Origin: Marinobacter szutsaonensis | GTDB taxonomy: Bacteria; Pseudomonadota; Gammaproteobacteria; Pseudomonadales; Oleiphilaceae | Length of the DNA: 64,000 nt | Assembly (NCBI RefSeq): GCF_039523335.1 | Contig: NZ_BAAAFC010000001.1 | Span: forward strand, 1,984,001-2,048,000 | Direction: 5' to 3' | In this document: one piece after another, positions 1 to 9,213 of the stretch | Position numbering within the stretch: position 1 is the first letter of the stretch | Layout of the letters: each line of letters begins with the position of its first letter | Position numbers and translations under genes: made by a program | Notes under the pieces: generated by a model | Databases searched by the model: none | The model's input: only the letters and a program-made list of their open reading frames with translations | What the model was told of the DNA's origin: nothing

Positions 1-513
1 ACCCGTCTCAATGATGTCGTCGGGCGCTGGATAGCCCTGCTGGTGTTCGCGATGTTTGCGTTCCTTTTGCTGGAAGTGGGCTTCCGCTACCTGTTCAACT
101 CGCCGACGGTCTGGACCAATGAGCTGACCCAGATGCTGTTCGGTATCTATGCGGTGATGTCCGGTGGCTACATCATGGCCCATCGCGGTCACGTCAATGT
201 CGACCTGGTGCATTCCCACCTGGCGCCGCGCAAGCGGGCGACGCTGGACATCGTCACCTCCACGGTATTCTTCATCTTCACGCTCGCGCTGCTCTGGTTC
301 GGCATCGACATGGCCACGGAGTCCATGTCCAGCTGGGAAACCTCCTACTCCGCCTGGAATCCGCCCATCTGGCCGGTCAAGCTGGCGATTCCGGTCGGCA
401 CGGCACTGCTGGTCCTGCAGGGCCTGGTCAAGCTCCTTGAGGACATCGCCGTAGCCTTCAACCTGGATTACTACACCCCCGAAGACACTGATTCCGAAGG
501 AGAGCAGCTGTGA
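1..513 (+). CDS. dctQ: TRAP transporter small permease (DctQ), 5' end missing
   Basis: This is the small membrane subunit of a tripartite ATP-independent periplasmic transporter, which moves organic acids or similar solutes with Na+. The reading frame is open from base 1, so the true start lies outside the window; the in-frame ATG at 43 is internal to the first membrane helix. About four hydrophobic helices are visible, together with the DctQ-type stretch FRYLFNSPTVWTNEL. It overlaps dctM by 4 bp (GTGA), the usual TRAP arrangement, and the binding protein dctP is expected just upstream. Family assignment is firm; the substrate cannot be read from this part. Confidence 0.93.
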   Translation, partial: TRLNDVVGRWIALLVFAMFAFLLLEVGFRYLFNSPTVWTNELTQMLFGIYAVMSGGYIMAHRGHVNVDLVHSHLAPRKRATLDIVTSTVFFIFTLALLWFGIDMATESMSSWETSYSAWNPPIWPVKLAIPVGTALLVLQGLVKLLEDIAVAFNLDYYTPEDTDSEGEQL

Positions 514-1820
514 GTATTGAAGCCCTGACCCTGCTGTTCTTCGGCGCCCTGCTGTTTTTCCTGCTGCTGGGCCTGCCGCTGGCGTTTGTGCTGGGCGGTG
601 TATCCGTGGTGTTCCTCTATTTCACCTGGGGCTTTGACTCCTTTTACATGGTGGCGTCCCAGATCTGGGGCACCATGGAAAGCTTCACGCTGGTGGCCAT
701 TCCCCTGTTTGTGTTCATGGCCATGATCCTGGAACGCACCGGCGTTGCCCGGGATCTGTACCGGATGATGCACCTCTGGTGCGGCGGCCTCAGAGGCGGC
801 CTTGCGCTGGGCACCCTGGGCATCTGCGCCGTGTTTGCCGCCATGGTAGGCATCAGCGGGGCTGCGGTGGTCGCCATGGGCACCATTGCGCTGCCGTCCA
901 TGCTCGAACGGGGTTACGACAAGAACATGGCCCTGGGTGTGATCAATACCGGCGGCGGCTGGGGTATCCTGATTCCGCCCAGCATCCTGATGATCCTCTA
1001 TGCCCTGATCACTGGTGTGTCGGTGGGCCAGATGTTCGCCGCCGGCATCATGCCCGGCATCCTGCTGATGGTCCTGACCGCCATCTACATCATTGTCCGA
1101 TGCCACCTGCAGCCGGATCTTGCACCCGCGCTACCGAAAGAGGAACGGGGCACCTGGCCGGAGAAATTCCGGGCCCTGCGCGCGGTGCTGCTGCCGATTG
1201 GTGTGGTGGTCATGGTGCTGGGCTCCATCATCGGCGGCATCACCACCCCGACCGAAGCCGCCGCCATGGGCGTTCTTGGCGCACTGATCTCGGCCGCCGT
1301 CTACAAGCAGTTCAAGTGGAGCATCCTGCAGGAAGCGGCGATCCGCACCTTCAAACTGACCGGCATGATCATGTGGATCCTGTTTGCCGCCCATGCCTTC
1401 AGCGCCGCCTACCAGAGCATGGGCGCCCAGGAGCTGATCGAGGGCCTGATGAACATGGTCCCGGGTGGTCCCTGGGGCATTATCATCGCCATGATGGTGA
1501 TCGTGTTCCTGCTCGCCATGGTACTGGATCCGGTGGGCATCATGCTGATCACCCTGCCGGTATTCATGCCGATCGTGGAATCCCTGGGCTTCGATCCGAT
1601 CTGGTTCGGCATCCTGTTCGTGATCAACATGGAAATCGGCTACATGACCCCGCCCTTCGGCTTCAACCTGTTCTATCTGAAGGGCATCGTGCCGCCGTCG
1701 ATCACCATGAAGGATATCTACAAGTCGATTATCCCGTTCGTGATTGTCGAGATCATCGGCATCATCCTGATCATGATCTTCCCGGAGATCGCCACCTGGC
1801 TGCCGGATCTGTTCTTCTGA
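510..1820 (+). CDS. dctM: TRAP transporter large permease (DctM)
   Basis: This is the 436-residue, 12-helix transport subunit of the TRAP system, close to the usual family length. It starts at a GTG that overlaps the dctQ stop by 4 bp, with an AGGAGAG ribosome site inside dctQ. Typical DctM features are the glycine-rich segment GVINTGGGWGILIPPSILM and the C-terminal stretch GYMTPPFGFNLFYLKG. It forms the membrane complex with DctQ and receives substrate from a periplasmic DctP. A strong hairpin terminator follows 22 bp after the stop, so it is the last gene of the operon. Confidence 0.95.
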   Translation: MSIEALTLLFFGALLFFLLLGLPLAFVLGGVSVVFLYFTWGFDSFYMVASQIWGTMESFTLVAIPLFVFMAMILERTGVARDLYRMMHLWCGGLRGGLALGTLGICAVFAAMVGISGAAVVAMGTIALPSMLERGYDKNMALGVINTGGGWGILIPPSILMILYALITGVSVGQMFAAGIMPGILLMVLTAIYIIVRCHLQPDLAPALPKEERGTWPEKFRALRAVLLPIGVVVMVLGSIIGGITTPTEAAAMGVLGALISAAVYKQFKWSILQEAAIRTFKLTGMIMWILFAAHAFSAAYQSMGAQELIEGLMNMVPGGPWGIIIAMMVIVFLLAMVLDPVGIMLITLPVFMPIVESLGFDPIWFGILFVINMEIGYMTPPFGFNLFYLKGIVPPSITMKDIYKSIIPFVIVEIIGIILIMIFPEIATWLPDLFF

Positions 1821-1842
1821 TCCGATCAGCCTGACAGGCAAC

Positions 1843-1879
1843 AAAAAAGCCCGGCGGATATCCTCCACCGGGCTTTTTT
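1843..1879. terminator. Bidirectional rho-independent terminator after dctM
   Basis: AAAAAAGCCCGG and its exact complement CCGGGCTTTTTT flank a 13-base centre. An A-run on one side and a T-run on the other let it work in both directions. It lies between convergent dctM and the NSS transporter gene. Confidence 0.92.
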
Positions 1880-1930
1880 CTGTCTTTTCCCGGCCTGCCC
1901 GAGGACGGCAACCGGGGCGGGAGTTAAAAC

Positions 1931-1960
1931 GGGGTCAGATGAAAGCTTTCATCTGACCCC
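1931..1960. repeat. 30-bp perfect palindrome with GGGGTCAGA ends
   Basis: The 30 bases are a perfect inverted repeat: GGGGTCAGATGAAAG followed by its complement. It lies between convergent genes. The same outer nine bases with a different centre recur at 22846-22875, again between convergent genes. There is no T-run, so it may not itself terminate transcription. It resembles REP-type palindromes, which is inference. Confidence 0.75.
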
Positions 1961-1995
1961 TGCTTTGACCCGGGGTTTGGCGGCAACTGTGGAGA

Positions 1996-3393
1996 TCAGG
2001 CCATCAGGTTGTAGATGAACACGATCACCACCGCAATGGGGGTCACGAACCGGATCAGGTTGTACCACAGGCCGAAGGCGCCACCGGTCAGAGCCAGGTC
2101 GGACTTGAGCGACTCCCGGGCCACGAACCAGCCCACGAACAGGGCCGTCAACAGGCCGGAAAGCGGCAGCATGATGTTGGCGGTGACGTAGTCCAGCAGA
2201 TCAAAGATGGTCTTACCTTCGAACCGGTCGAACATGCCCAGCGGCGTGATATCGGACCAGACGTTCAGGGACAGAATGGAGGCAATACCCAGTGCCCAGC
2301 ACAGCACACCCACCAGCACCGCGCTGCCGGTACGGGCCAGGCTGGTCTTTTCCTCGACCCACTCAACCACCGGCTCCAGCAGGGAAATGCCGGACGTCCA
2401 GGCTGCGAACAGCAGCAGCACGAAGAACAGGGCGCCGAACAGACTGCCAAACGGCATGTTGCCAAATGCCAGCGGCAGGGTCTGGAAGATCAGGCCGGGG
2501 CCGGCGCCGGCTTCCAGGCCATTGGCGAAGACCACCGGGAAGATGGCCAGGCCCGCCAGCAAGGCGACGGCGGTGTCCATGATCGCCACGCTGATGGCGG
2601 TCCGGCCGATGGAGACATCCCGCCCCAGGTAGGAGCCATAGGCCATCATGATCGCCATACCCAGGCTCAGGGTGAAGAAGGCATGCCCGAGGGCAACCAG
2701 GACACCACTGACCGTAAGCGCGCCGAAGTTGGGGCTGAACAGGAAGCTGACCGCCTCACCGAAATGGCCGGTGGTAGTGGCATAGCCCACCGCAACCAGC
2801 AACAGGATGAACAGGGCGGGCATCAGAATGGTGGCCGCACGCTCCAGACCTCCTTTAAGGCCTCGGGAAACCACCAATACCACCAGTGCCATGAATACGG
2901 TGTGCCAGATCAGCAGCTGCACCGGGCTGCCGAGCAGGCCGCCGAACAGGTCACCGATGGACTCGGCGGTACCGCCGGTGAAATCACCAGCAGCGGCGTG
3001 GCCGATGTAGGAAGCCGCCCAGCCACCAATCACCGAATAAAAAGACAGGATGATAAAGGCGGCGAGCATGCCCACGATCGCCGAGATGCGCCAGACCGGT
3101 GACGCCAGGTTGCGCTCGGCCACCAGGCGAAAGCTGGTGATCGGGTTATGGCGACCATTCCGGCCAATGAACACCTCAGCCATCATGATGGGAATACCGA
3201 TGATGGCGATGCACAACAGATATACCAGGACAAAGGCACCACCGCCGTTCTCACCGGTGACGTAAGGGAATTTCCAGACATTGCCCAGACCGACGGCAGA
3301 ACCAGTTGCCGCCAGAATGAACGCCAGCCGGGACGACCAGAGGCCACGGGCGGTGTAATCGCCGTTACCCGACACAGAGTTGGATTGAGACAT
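1996..3393 (-). CDS. Sodium-dependent transporter, NSS (SNF) family
   Basis: This 465-residue inner-membrane protein is of neurotransmitter:sodium symporter type; bacterial members carry amino acids such as tryptophan, leucine or tyrosine with Na+. The N-terminal signature SRLAFILAATGSAVGLGNVW, which forms the unwound TM1 substrate/Na+ site, is clear, followed by KFPYVTGENGGGAF. About 11-12 helices are visible, the typical length. The ATG at 3393 has AGGA about 8 bases upstream. It stands alone, convergent with dctM. The substrate is not predictable here. Confidence 0.93.
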   Translation of the reverse strand: MSQSNSVSGNGDYTARGLWSSRLAFILAATGSAVGLGNVWKFPYVTGENGGGAFVLVYLLCIAIIGIPIMMAEVFIGRNGRHNPITSFRLVAERNLASPVWRISAIVGMLAAFIILSFYSVIGGWAASYIGHAAAGDFTGGTAESIGDLFGGLLGSPVQLLIWHTVFMALVVLVVSRGLKGGLERAATILMPALFILLLVAVGYATTTGHFGEAVSFLFSPNFGALTVSGVLVALGHAFFTLSLGMAIMMAYGSYLGRDVSIGRTAISVAIMDTAVALLAGLAIFPVVFANGLEAGAGPGLIFQTLPLAFGNMPFGSLFGALFFVLLLFAAWTSGISLLEPVVEWVEEKTSLARTGSAVLVGVLCWALGIASILSLNVWSDITPLGMFDRFEGKTIFDLLDYVTANIMLPLSGLLTALFVGWFVARESLKSDLALTGGAFGLWYNLIRFVTPIAVVIVFIYNLMA

Positions 3394-3439
3394 GTTGATT
3401 TCCTGTGCTTTTGGCTAAGGAATTGAAAGAGGATCGAGC

Positions 3440-3507
3440 GCCCGGGACAGACCCGGGCTGTTGGGTCGCGATTCTGCCAGCACTGACGTGCCGATGCCAG
3501 TGCTGGC
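3440..3507 (-). terminator. Two hairpins downstream of the EamA gene
   Basis: 3440-3458 is GCCCGGG-ACAGA-CCCGGGC. 3476-3507 has 10-base arms GCCAGCACTG / CAGTGCTGGC around a 12-base loop. Both lie just past the end of the minus-strand EamA gene. Neither has a T-run, so termination is plausible but not certain. Confidence 0.45.
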
Positions 3508-3512
3508 GTGCA

Positions 3513-4385
3513 TCAGGCGGTAGCCGTCAGACGGGCCCGGGGGTGGAAGCGGGCATTCACCCACAGGGAAAACACGATGACCGCACCACCAATGGCCAGC
3601 CGGAGCAGATCGGCATCCCGGTTCCAGATCAACAGGTTGACCAGCAGGCCCGCCGGCACCAGGGCATTGTTCATGATCGCCAGAGTCCCCGCATCCACCT
3701 TGCAGGCACCCCGGTTCCACAGGAACAACCCGAGGCCGGAGGCGGCAAAGCCGAGCCAGGCCAGCACGCCCCACTGCAGGCCGGTGGACGGCAACCGCTC
3801 GGGATTGCCGAAGATCAGGAACGACGGCAGGGCAATGATCAGTGCACCGAAGAAGAAATAGCCGAAGGTCCGGAACGAGCCCAGATCCAGCGGATACCGC
3901 TGCATGATGTGTTTGTAGCCCACCTGGCCAGCGGCAAAAGTGAAGTTGGCCACCTGCAGCAGCAGGAAGCCGGTCACGAAGTCCTGACTGAGGCCGTCGT
4001 AGCGGATGATCCCTGCCCCAACAGTGGCGATCGCGGCCGCCAGCAGCGCCACCGGCGAGAAACGTCGGAACAGCGCATCATCGAGCAGGGTCACGTACAG
4101 GGGCGTGAAAATGGTGAACAGCAGGACTTCCGGAACCGTGAGGTAGCTGAACGAGCGGTAGAGACACAGATAGGTCACCCCGAACTGCAGCATACCGGTC
4201 ACCAGAATGCCCAGCTTGAGTCCGGAGGGCACACCGCGCCAGCGGGTAAAGGGCAGAAAGATCAGTGACGCGATCAGCACCCGGGTCAGCACTGCAAAAT
4301 CACTGTCCACTTGCCCGGCAAGGAATTCTCCAATCAGGCTGAAGGAAAACGCCCAGAGAACCGTTACAAAAACCAGCAAACCCAT
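3513..4385 (-). CDS. EamA-type (DMT superfamily) permease
   Basis: This is a 290-residue ten-helix drug/metabolite transporter protein with the two EamA repeats expected for the family, about residues 1-135 and 145-285. Its role is probably export of a small metabolite or amino acid; the substrate is unknown. I chose the ATG at 4385 because GGGAGAG sits 9 bases upstream. In-frame starts at 4403 and 4499 are possible but would add a hydrophilic extension without a better ribosome site. It is divergent from the MATE gene about 70 bp away, so the two may share a control region. Confidence 0.88.
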   Translation of the reverse strand: MGLLVFVTVLWAFSFSLIGEFLAGQVDSDFAVLTRVLIASLIFLPFTRWRGVPSGLKLGILVTGMLQFGVTYLCLYRSFSYLTVPEVLLFTIFTPLYVTLLDDALFRRFSPVALLAAAIATVGAGIIRYDGLSQDFVTGFLLLQVANFTFAAGQVGYKHIMQRYPLDLGSFRTFGYFFFGALIIALPSFLIFGNPERLPSTGLQWGVLAWLGFAASGLGLFLWNRGACKVDAGTLAIMNNALVPAGLLVNLLIWNRDADLLRLAIGGAVIVFSLWVNARFHPRARLTATA

Positions 4386-4457
4386 GTTGATAATCTCTCC
4401 CATTAACCGAGGCGCGTACTGTAACTGCTTTTCGGGTAGGATGCAGGCCTGTTTCAC

Positions 4458-5876
4458 ATGGAGATCCCGGGACCAAGCGCCACGATGGACGAAACCCACC
4501 AGCCATTACCCGAAGCCCGGCAACCACTACTGAGCCGGGTATTTGCCGAATGGCGCACCCTCGCCATTCTTGGCGGACCGATCCTCATCGCCCAGGTTGC
4601 GCAGATGGCGAACGGGGTGATCGATACGGTCATGGCCGGTCACGCCAGCGCCGAGGACCTGGCTGCCGTAGGTATCGGCAGTAGCCTCTGGATGCCACTG
4701 TTCCTGTTTTTCATGGGCGCCCTGAGCGCCCTGCAACCCATCATCTCCGGCTACAACGGCGCCGGTAGCCGAGAAAAGATCATGCCGGCCACCTGGCAAG
4801 GCCTCTACCTGGCCGCCGCCGGCTCGGTGGTCATGATCCTGCTGCTGATCAATGTGAAGCCAGTCCTCACACTGCTGGAACTGGATGCCAACACCACCCG
4901 CATCACCCAGGGTTACCTGGATGCCTTTGCCTGGGGCGTTCCGGCCATGCTGCTGATGGCGGCCTTACGGGGACTGACGGACGGCCTGGGACACACCCGG
5001 GTGATCATGGCATTCTCGGTGCTCAGCACCCTGATCAATCTACCCCTGAACTACATCTTCATCTATGGCAAGCTCGGGCTTCCGGCCATGGGAGGCATCG
5101 GCTGTGGCTGGGCCACATCGTTGTCCAACGGCTTTGCCGCAGTGGCGATGCTGGTTTACCTGAACCGGAGCCGGGTGTACCGGAGCTTCCACCTGATTGC
5201 CGACTGGGCCGCCCCGGACCGGGCGGGTCTGGGTTATATCCTGCGTATCGGCGTGCCAATCGGCTTCACCATTTTCGTCGAAGCGAGCATGTTCGCGGTG
5301 ATTGCGCTGTTCCTGGCACCCCTCGGCCCGGTGGTGGTCGCAGGCCACCAGATTGCCCTGAACGTGGTGTCGCTGCTATTCATGCTGCCATTGAGCCTGG
5401 GTATGGCCCTGACCCTGCGGGTGAGCTTTCTGATCGGCGCCCGGGCGCCGGACAGCGCCCGCCTGATTTCCCGCAGTTCACTGGTACTGGCGGCGGCCAT
5501 TGCACTGGTTTTTGCCACCCTGCTCTACACCTTTTCCCCGGAAATTGCCGCACTGTATTCCGGCGAGGCCGATGTCCGGGCCGTCACCGTGGCCCTGCTG
5601 GGCTTCGCCGCCCTGTTCCAGGTAGCCGATGTGGTGCAGGTAACCTGCATCAGCGCCCTGCGGGGGTACAAGGACACCCGGATTCCCATGTTCATCATGC
5701 TGTTTTCATTCTGGGGGATCGGCCTGCCGCTGGGTTACACCCTGACGTTCACCGACTGGATCGTGCCCGCCATGGGGGCAGCGGGGTTCTGGGTAGGACT
5801 GACCTGTGGCCTTATGTCCGCCAGCCTGCTGCTGGGCTGGCGCCTGTTCCGCTTTACGCCGGATCAGGCTGACTGA
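4458..5876 (+). CDS. MATE family multidrug/Na+ (or H+) antiporter
   Basis: This 472-residue protein has about 12 helices in two related halves. The first half begins with GGPILIAQVAQMANGVIDTV, the typical MATE TM1-TM2 region, and continues with LAAVGIGSSLW. It should export cationic compounds across the inner membrane in exchange for Na+ or H+, as NorM does. The ATG at 4458 is used; an in-frame ATG at 4485 is an alternative and would leave a shorter tail ahead of the first helix. Its end overlaps the convergent diguanylate cyclase by 13 bp. Confidence 0.93.
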   Translation: MEIPGPSATMDETHQPLPEARQPLLSRVFAEWRTLAILGGPILIAQVAQMANGVIDTVMAGHASAEDLAAVGIGSSLWMPLFLFFMGALSALQPIISGYNGAGSREKIMPATWQGLYLAAAGSVVMILLLINVKPVLTLLELDANTTRITQGYLDAFAWGVPAMLLMAALRGLTDGLGHTRVIMAFSVLSTLINLPLNYIFIYGKLGLPAMGGIGCGWATSLSNGFAAVAMLVYLNRSRVYRSFHLIADWAAPDRAGLGYILRIGVPIGFTIFVEASMFAVIALFLAPLGPVVVAGHQIALNVVSLLFMLPLSLGMALTLRVSFLIGARAPDSARLISRSSLVLAAAIALVFATLLYTFSPEIAALYSGEADVRAVTVALLGFAALFQVADVVQVTCISALRGYKDTRIPMFIMLFSFWGIGLPLGYTLTFTDWIVPAMGAAGFWVGLTCGLMSASLLLGWRLFRFTPDQAD

Positions 5877-6868
5877 GGTACCGCGCGAATCCGGGGCTCC
5901 GCAAACACCGCCCGGTCCCGGCCGGTTTCTTTGGCCTGGTACAGGGCGTCGTCGGCCCGGGCAAGCCAGCTATCCACGCGCTCGCCCCAATCGAGCTCGG
6001 CGACACCGAAGGACGCCGTGATTGAACCACCCGGATGCTTCACATGGTTCCGGAGCAGTTGCTGGAGGTTGCCGATCATCGTTTTGAGCCCGACCCCGTC
6101 GATGGCCGGGACCAGCAGAACGAATTCTTCACCACCGTAACGGAACAGCTGGTCGGATTTCCGGGTGTTTTTACGAAGCACGTTGACCAGATCGACAAGA
6201 ACCTCATCCCCGACACTGTGACCATACTCGTCATTGATCTGTTTGAAATGATCGATATCCAGCAGGATCAGGGCACAGGCAATTCCGGTCCGGCTGGCAT
6301 GGGCCTGGGCAATGGCCAGCTCCTCGTCCATGGCCCGGCGGTTCTTCACCCCGGTCAGCGGATCGATGGTGGCCAGGTGTTCCAGACGCCGGCGCTGATC
6401 CTCATTGCGGCTGGCGAAAACGAAGGCGCAGGCACTGACCACCAGGGCAGTGGAGACGAACGAGCCCATCTGTTCAAGGCCGGAGAAGGCCTCCCCCAGG
6501 GCAACCATCAGAACCACCGCCGAGACATTGATGGCGATGGCGACCCGGGGCGGTGTCAGGAAGAAACTGGTAATCAGGCAGGGGTAGAGCCAGAACAGCC
6601 CGGGGTCACCCACAAGCCCCGCCACCACCACGGCCCCGAACGAGGCCACGATGGCCATGACCAGGCCGCTGCGCCGGGTATCGCCGGTTACCCACGCATA
6701 GACCACGCCACCGCAGACACCGCAAAGAATCAGGACGTCGACCACACCCGTCACGACATCGCCCTGGTGAAAGCGCAACACGGCAAACGGCGTAATACCC
6801 AGAAAGCCGCTCAGCCCCAGCAGGGTAATGATGGACAGGCGAAAATCCGATCTAAGGCGTTGGAACAT
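5864..6868 (-). CDS. Membrane diguanylate cyclase (GGDEF)
   Basis: About 334 residues. The N-terminal half holds about six hydrophobic helices. A C-terminal GGDEF domain carries the intact active-site motif GGEEF and, five residues upstream, the RxxD product-inhibition site (RKSD), so it should make c-di-GMP and be feedback-inhibited. LATIDPLTGVKNRRAMDEEL marks the domain start. I prefer the ATG at 6868; a TTG at 6907 would add 13 residues but lacks a ribosome site. It is divergent from the large signalling operon that starts at 7134, separated by 265 bp. Confidence 0.92.
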   Translation of the reverse strand: MFQRLRSDFRLSIITLLGLSGFLGITPFAVLRFHQGDVVTGVVDVLILCGVCGGVVYAWVTGDTRRSGLVMAIVASFGAVVVAGLVGDPGLFWLYPCLITSFFLTPPRVAIAINVSAVVLMVALGEAFSGLEQMGSFVSTALVVSACAFVFASRNEDQRRRLEHLATIDPLTGVKNRRAMDEELAIAQAHASRTGIACALILLDIDHFKQINDEYGHSVGDEVLVDLVNVLRKNTRKSDQLFRYGGEEFVLLVPAIDGVGLKTMIGNLQQLLRNHVKHPGGSITASFGVAELDWGERVDSWLARADDALYQAKETGRDRAVFAEPRIRAVPQSA

Positions 6869-7093
6869 GGAAAAAAGTTTCCGACAAAGGTCGCATGGTG
6901 GTGCCAAGCGTAGCCGAACAAGTCCGACAGGTCGTCATGTCTGGCTATTTTTTAACAATGTTTCATGGTGCGTACAGATTGATACGCAGTGCATCCTTAA
7001 ATGAACCGAAAAACCACATAACCAACAGGGATTTGATAACGTAACTCCGCATTCCGGAAACCAAAATTTACCAAGCGGCAAAAAACGGGCATC

Positions 7094-7099
7094 TATACT
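7094..7099 (+). promoter_or_regulatory. Possible -10 box of the signalling operon
   Basis: TATACT lies 35 bp before the ATG at 7134 within the AT-richer 265-bp divergent space. I see no good -35 at the right distance, so the call is weak. The rest of the space holds only a small dyad, GCGTA/TACGC, at 6970-6987. Confidence 0.25.
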
Positions 7100-7133
7100 G
7101 GGAGCAGCTGAAATTTCACGGTTACGGTTGTCT

Positions 7134-7979
7134 ATGCCCAACGCCCCAACACCCCCGTCAGAACAGGATTTGCTCAACGCCCGCCTGGAGCAGGCCAATC
7201 AACAATTGCTCCAGTCGGAAAAACTGGCGGCCATTGGCCAGCTTGCCGCCGGCGTCGCCCACGAGATCAACAATCCCGTGGGCTACGTCTATTCCAACCT
7301 GCAAACCCTGGACACCTATCTCAACGACCTGTTCCGGCTGACCGAGGCAGTAGACAGCGCCAGGTCACTGGACGACCTCCGGTTGATCAAGCAGAACATT
7401 GACTACGACTATCTGCGGAACGACCTGCGGGATCTGCTGGCGGAGTCCCGGGAAGGCATCGAGCGGGTCAAGACCATCATCGCGGCCATGAAGGACTTCT
7501 CCCACATCGAGGAGGAAGAATTCAAGCCGGCGGATATCCATCGGGGCATCGAGACCACCCTGAACGTGGTCAACAACGAACTGAAGTACAAGGCCGAGGT
7601 GGTGCGGGAGTTCGGAGAGCTGCCGGAGGTGGAATGCATCATCTCCCAGATCAACCAGGTGGTGATGAACCTGCTGGTCAACGCCGCCCATGCCATTGAA
7701 AGTTTTGGCCGAATCACCATTCGCACCCGCCAGCAGGGTGACACTGTCATCATCGAAGTGCAGGACACCGGCAAAGGCATCTCGCCGGAGCATCGGCACC
7801 GGATCTTCGAACCTTTCTTTACCACCAAGCCGGTCGGCAAGGGCACGGGTCTGGGCCTCTCCCTGTCCTTCAACATCATCGAAAAGCATCAGGGCAGCCT
7901 CGACGTGGACAGCACTCCCGGTGAAGGCACCTGCTTCCGCCTGACCCTGCCCATCACTCAACCCGACCTCAACGAATAA
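7134..7979 (+). CDS. Soluble sensor histidine kinase, no obvious input domain
   Basis: This 281-residue cytoplasmic kinase begins with a short coiled coil of about 35 residues. The phosphoacceptor His43 follows in GVAHEINNPVG, and then the HATPase_c domain, with the N-box NLLVNAAHAI, the G1 box DTGKGI and the G2 box GKGTGLGLSL. No membrane segment or PAS domain is visible, so its signal probably comes through a partner. I use the ATG at 7134 (a TTG at 7128 is also in frame). It is the first gene of the eight-gene set, 23 bp ahead of a receiver protein. The HEINNPVG-type H-box is the same as in the second kinase at 9203. Confidence 0.92.
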   Translation: MPNAPTPPSEQDLLNARLEQANQQLLQSEKLAAIGQLAAGVAHEINNPVGYVYSNLQTLDTYLNDLFRLTEAVDSARSLDDLRLIKQNIDYDYLRNDLRDLLAESREGIERVKTIIAAMKDFSHIEEEEFKPADIHRGIETTLNVVNNELKYKAEVVREFGELPEVECIISQINQVVMNLLVNAAHAIESFGRITIRTRQQGDTVIIEVQDTGKGISPEHRHRIFEPFFTTKPVGKGTGLGLSLSFNIIEKHQGSLDVDSTPGEGTCFRLTLPITQPDLNE

Positions 7980-8002
7980 CCGCGGCGATACGGAGACAAG
8001 CC

Positions 8003-8530
8003 ATGATCAAGATTCAGCTGGTGGACGACGAACGCAATATTCTCAGTGCACTGCGCCGGCTGCTCAAACCCGAAGGTTGGGAGGTGCATACCTACGACAA
8101 TGTCGAGGAAGCGCTCGGCAGTCTCCTGGAACACGAGTACGCGGTCATTATCTCGGATTACCGGATGCCCACCGCCGACGGCGTCACCTATCTGCAGTTC
8201 GCCAAACAGCGCCAGCCCGATGCCATCCGTCTGGTACTCAGTGCCTACGGTGATCGGGACTCCATGATCAAGGCCATCAACCAGGCAGAAGTGCATCGGT
8301 ACCTGTCCAAACCCTGGGAAGACCATGAGGTGGTGAGTGCCATCCGCTCGGCCATCGACCTGTACCAGCTGAAAAAGGAAAACCAGCGCCTGCGCCAGGA
8401 AAACGACCGCCAGAAAGACATGCTCCGGGCCCGTGAGGAAGAATTGTTGCGGCTCGAGGCCGAAAACCCGGGCATCACCCGGGTCCAGCGGGATGCCGAT
8501 GGCTCGGTGCTGATTGGCGACGATGACTGA
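8003..8530 (+). CDS. Response regulator: receiver plus C-terminal coiled coil
   Basis: 175 residues. The receiver domain (about 1-120) has the acidic pocket VDDE, the phosphoacceptor Asp in IISDYRMPTADG and the conserved Lys in LSKPWED. The SDYRMP and KPWED signatures place it with receivers of the RpfG/HD-GYP type, but no output domain is present. Instead, residues 120-155 form a charged coiled coil, then a short acidic tail. A likely role is phospho-dependent binding to a partner, perhaps the GTPase encoded 14 bp downstream or the receiver-ATPase; that is inference. Confidence 0.9.
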   Translation: MIKIQLVDDERNILSALRRLLKPEGWEVHTYDNVEEALGSLLEHEYAVIISDYRMPTADGVTYLQFAKQRQPDAIRLVLSAYGDRDSMIKAINQAEVHRYLSKPWEDHEVVSAIRSAIDLYQLKKENQRLRQENDRQKDMLRAREEELLRLEAENPGITRVQRDADGSVLIGDDD

Positions 8531-8544
8531 AGCGGACCTGCGTA

Positions 8545-9213
8545 ATGCCTGATTTCAGCCCGGAAGACAACAAACTCGCCCTGAAGGTGGTGTTCTACGG
8601 CCCGGCCCTGAGCGGCAAGACCACCAACCTGATGCAGCTGCATTCCCTGCTCAATCCGGAGCGCAAGGGCGAGCTGATGGTGCTAGAGACCCGGGACGAC
8701 CGCACCCTGTTTTTCGACATGCTGCCCATCGGTCTGCGCAGCCGCTCCGGGCTGGACCTGAGGCTGAAGCTCTATACCGTGCCCGGACAGGTCCAGCACG
8801 ACAGTACCCGCAAGGCGGTACTGTCCCGGGCCGACGGCGTGGTATTCGTGGCCGACTCCCAGGTCGCCCAGCAGGACAACAACGCCATCGCCTTCGGCAA
8901 CCTGGAAGATAACCTGGACAAGGTAGGCCTGGATATCGACACCCTGCCCATGGTGGTGCAATTCAACAAGCGAGATCTGCCCGCGGTGGTGGACGAGGCC
9001 GAACTCCAGGCACGCTGGGCCGGCACGCCCTGGGCGCCACTGGCCATGGCCTCGGCGCTGCAGGGCACGGGGGTCATCGAAACCTTTCAGGCTTTGCTCG
9101 GCCGTCTTTATACGGGCATCGATGCCGAGTTCGACCTTGCCGGCAAGCACGGCATTGACCGGGCCACTTTCATCGGCCGACTGAGCGCCAGTCACGGGGT
9201 GGATGATGCGTAA
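8545..9213 (+). CDS. MglA-type small Ras-like GTPase
   Basis: 222 residues. The P-loop GPALSGKTTN (about 19-28, Lys25) and the following NLMQLH match bacterial MglA-type GTPases. The G3 region reads TVPGQVQHDSTRK and the G4 motif NKRDLP starts near residue 141. In gliding and twitching bacteria MglA switches cell polarity and recruits motility machinery to a pole. No roadblock/MglB GAP gene is adjacent, so its GAP is elsewhere or replaced by a neighbour. The gene overlaps the next kinase by 11 bp, which suggests coupled synthesis. The nucleotide-binding assignment is firm; the biological role is inferred. Confidence 0.88.
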   Translation: MPDFSPEDNKLALKVVFYGPALSGKTTNLMQLHSLLNPERKGELMVLETRDDRTLFFDMLPIGLRSRSGLDLRLKLYTVPGQVQHDSTRKAVLSRADGVVFVADSQVAQQDNNAIAFGNLEDNLDKVGLDIDTLPMVVQFNKRDLPAVVDEAELQARWAGTPWAPLAMASALQGTGVIETFQALLGRLYTGIDAEFDLAGKHGIDRATFIGRLSASHGVDDA

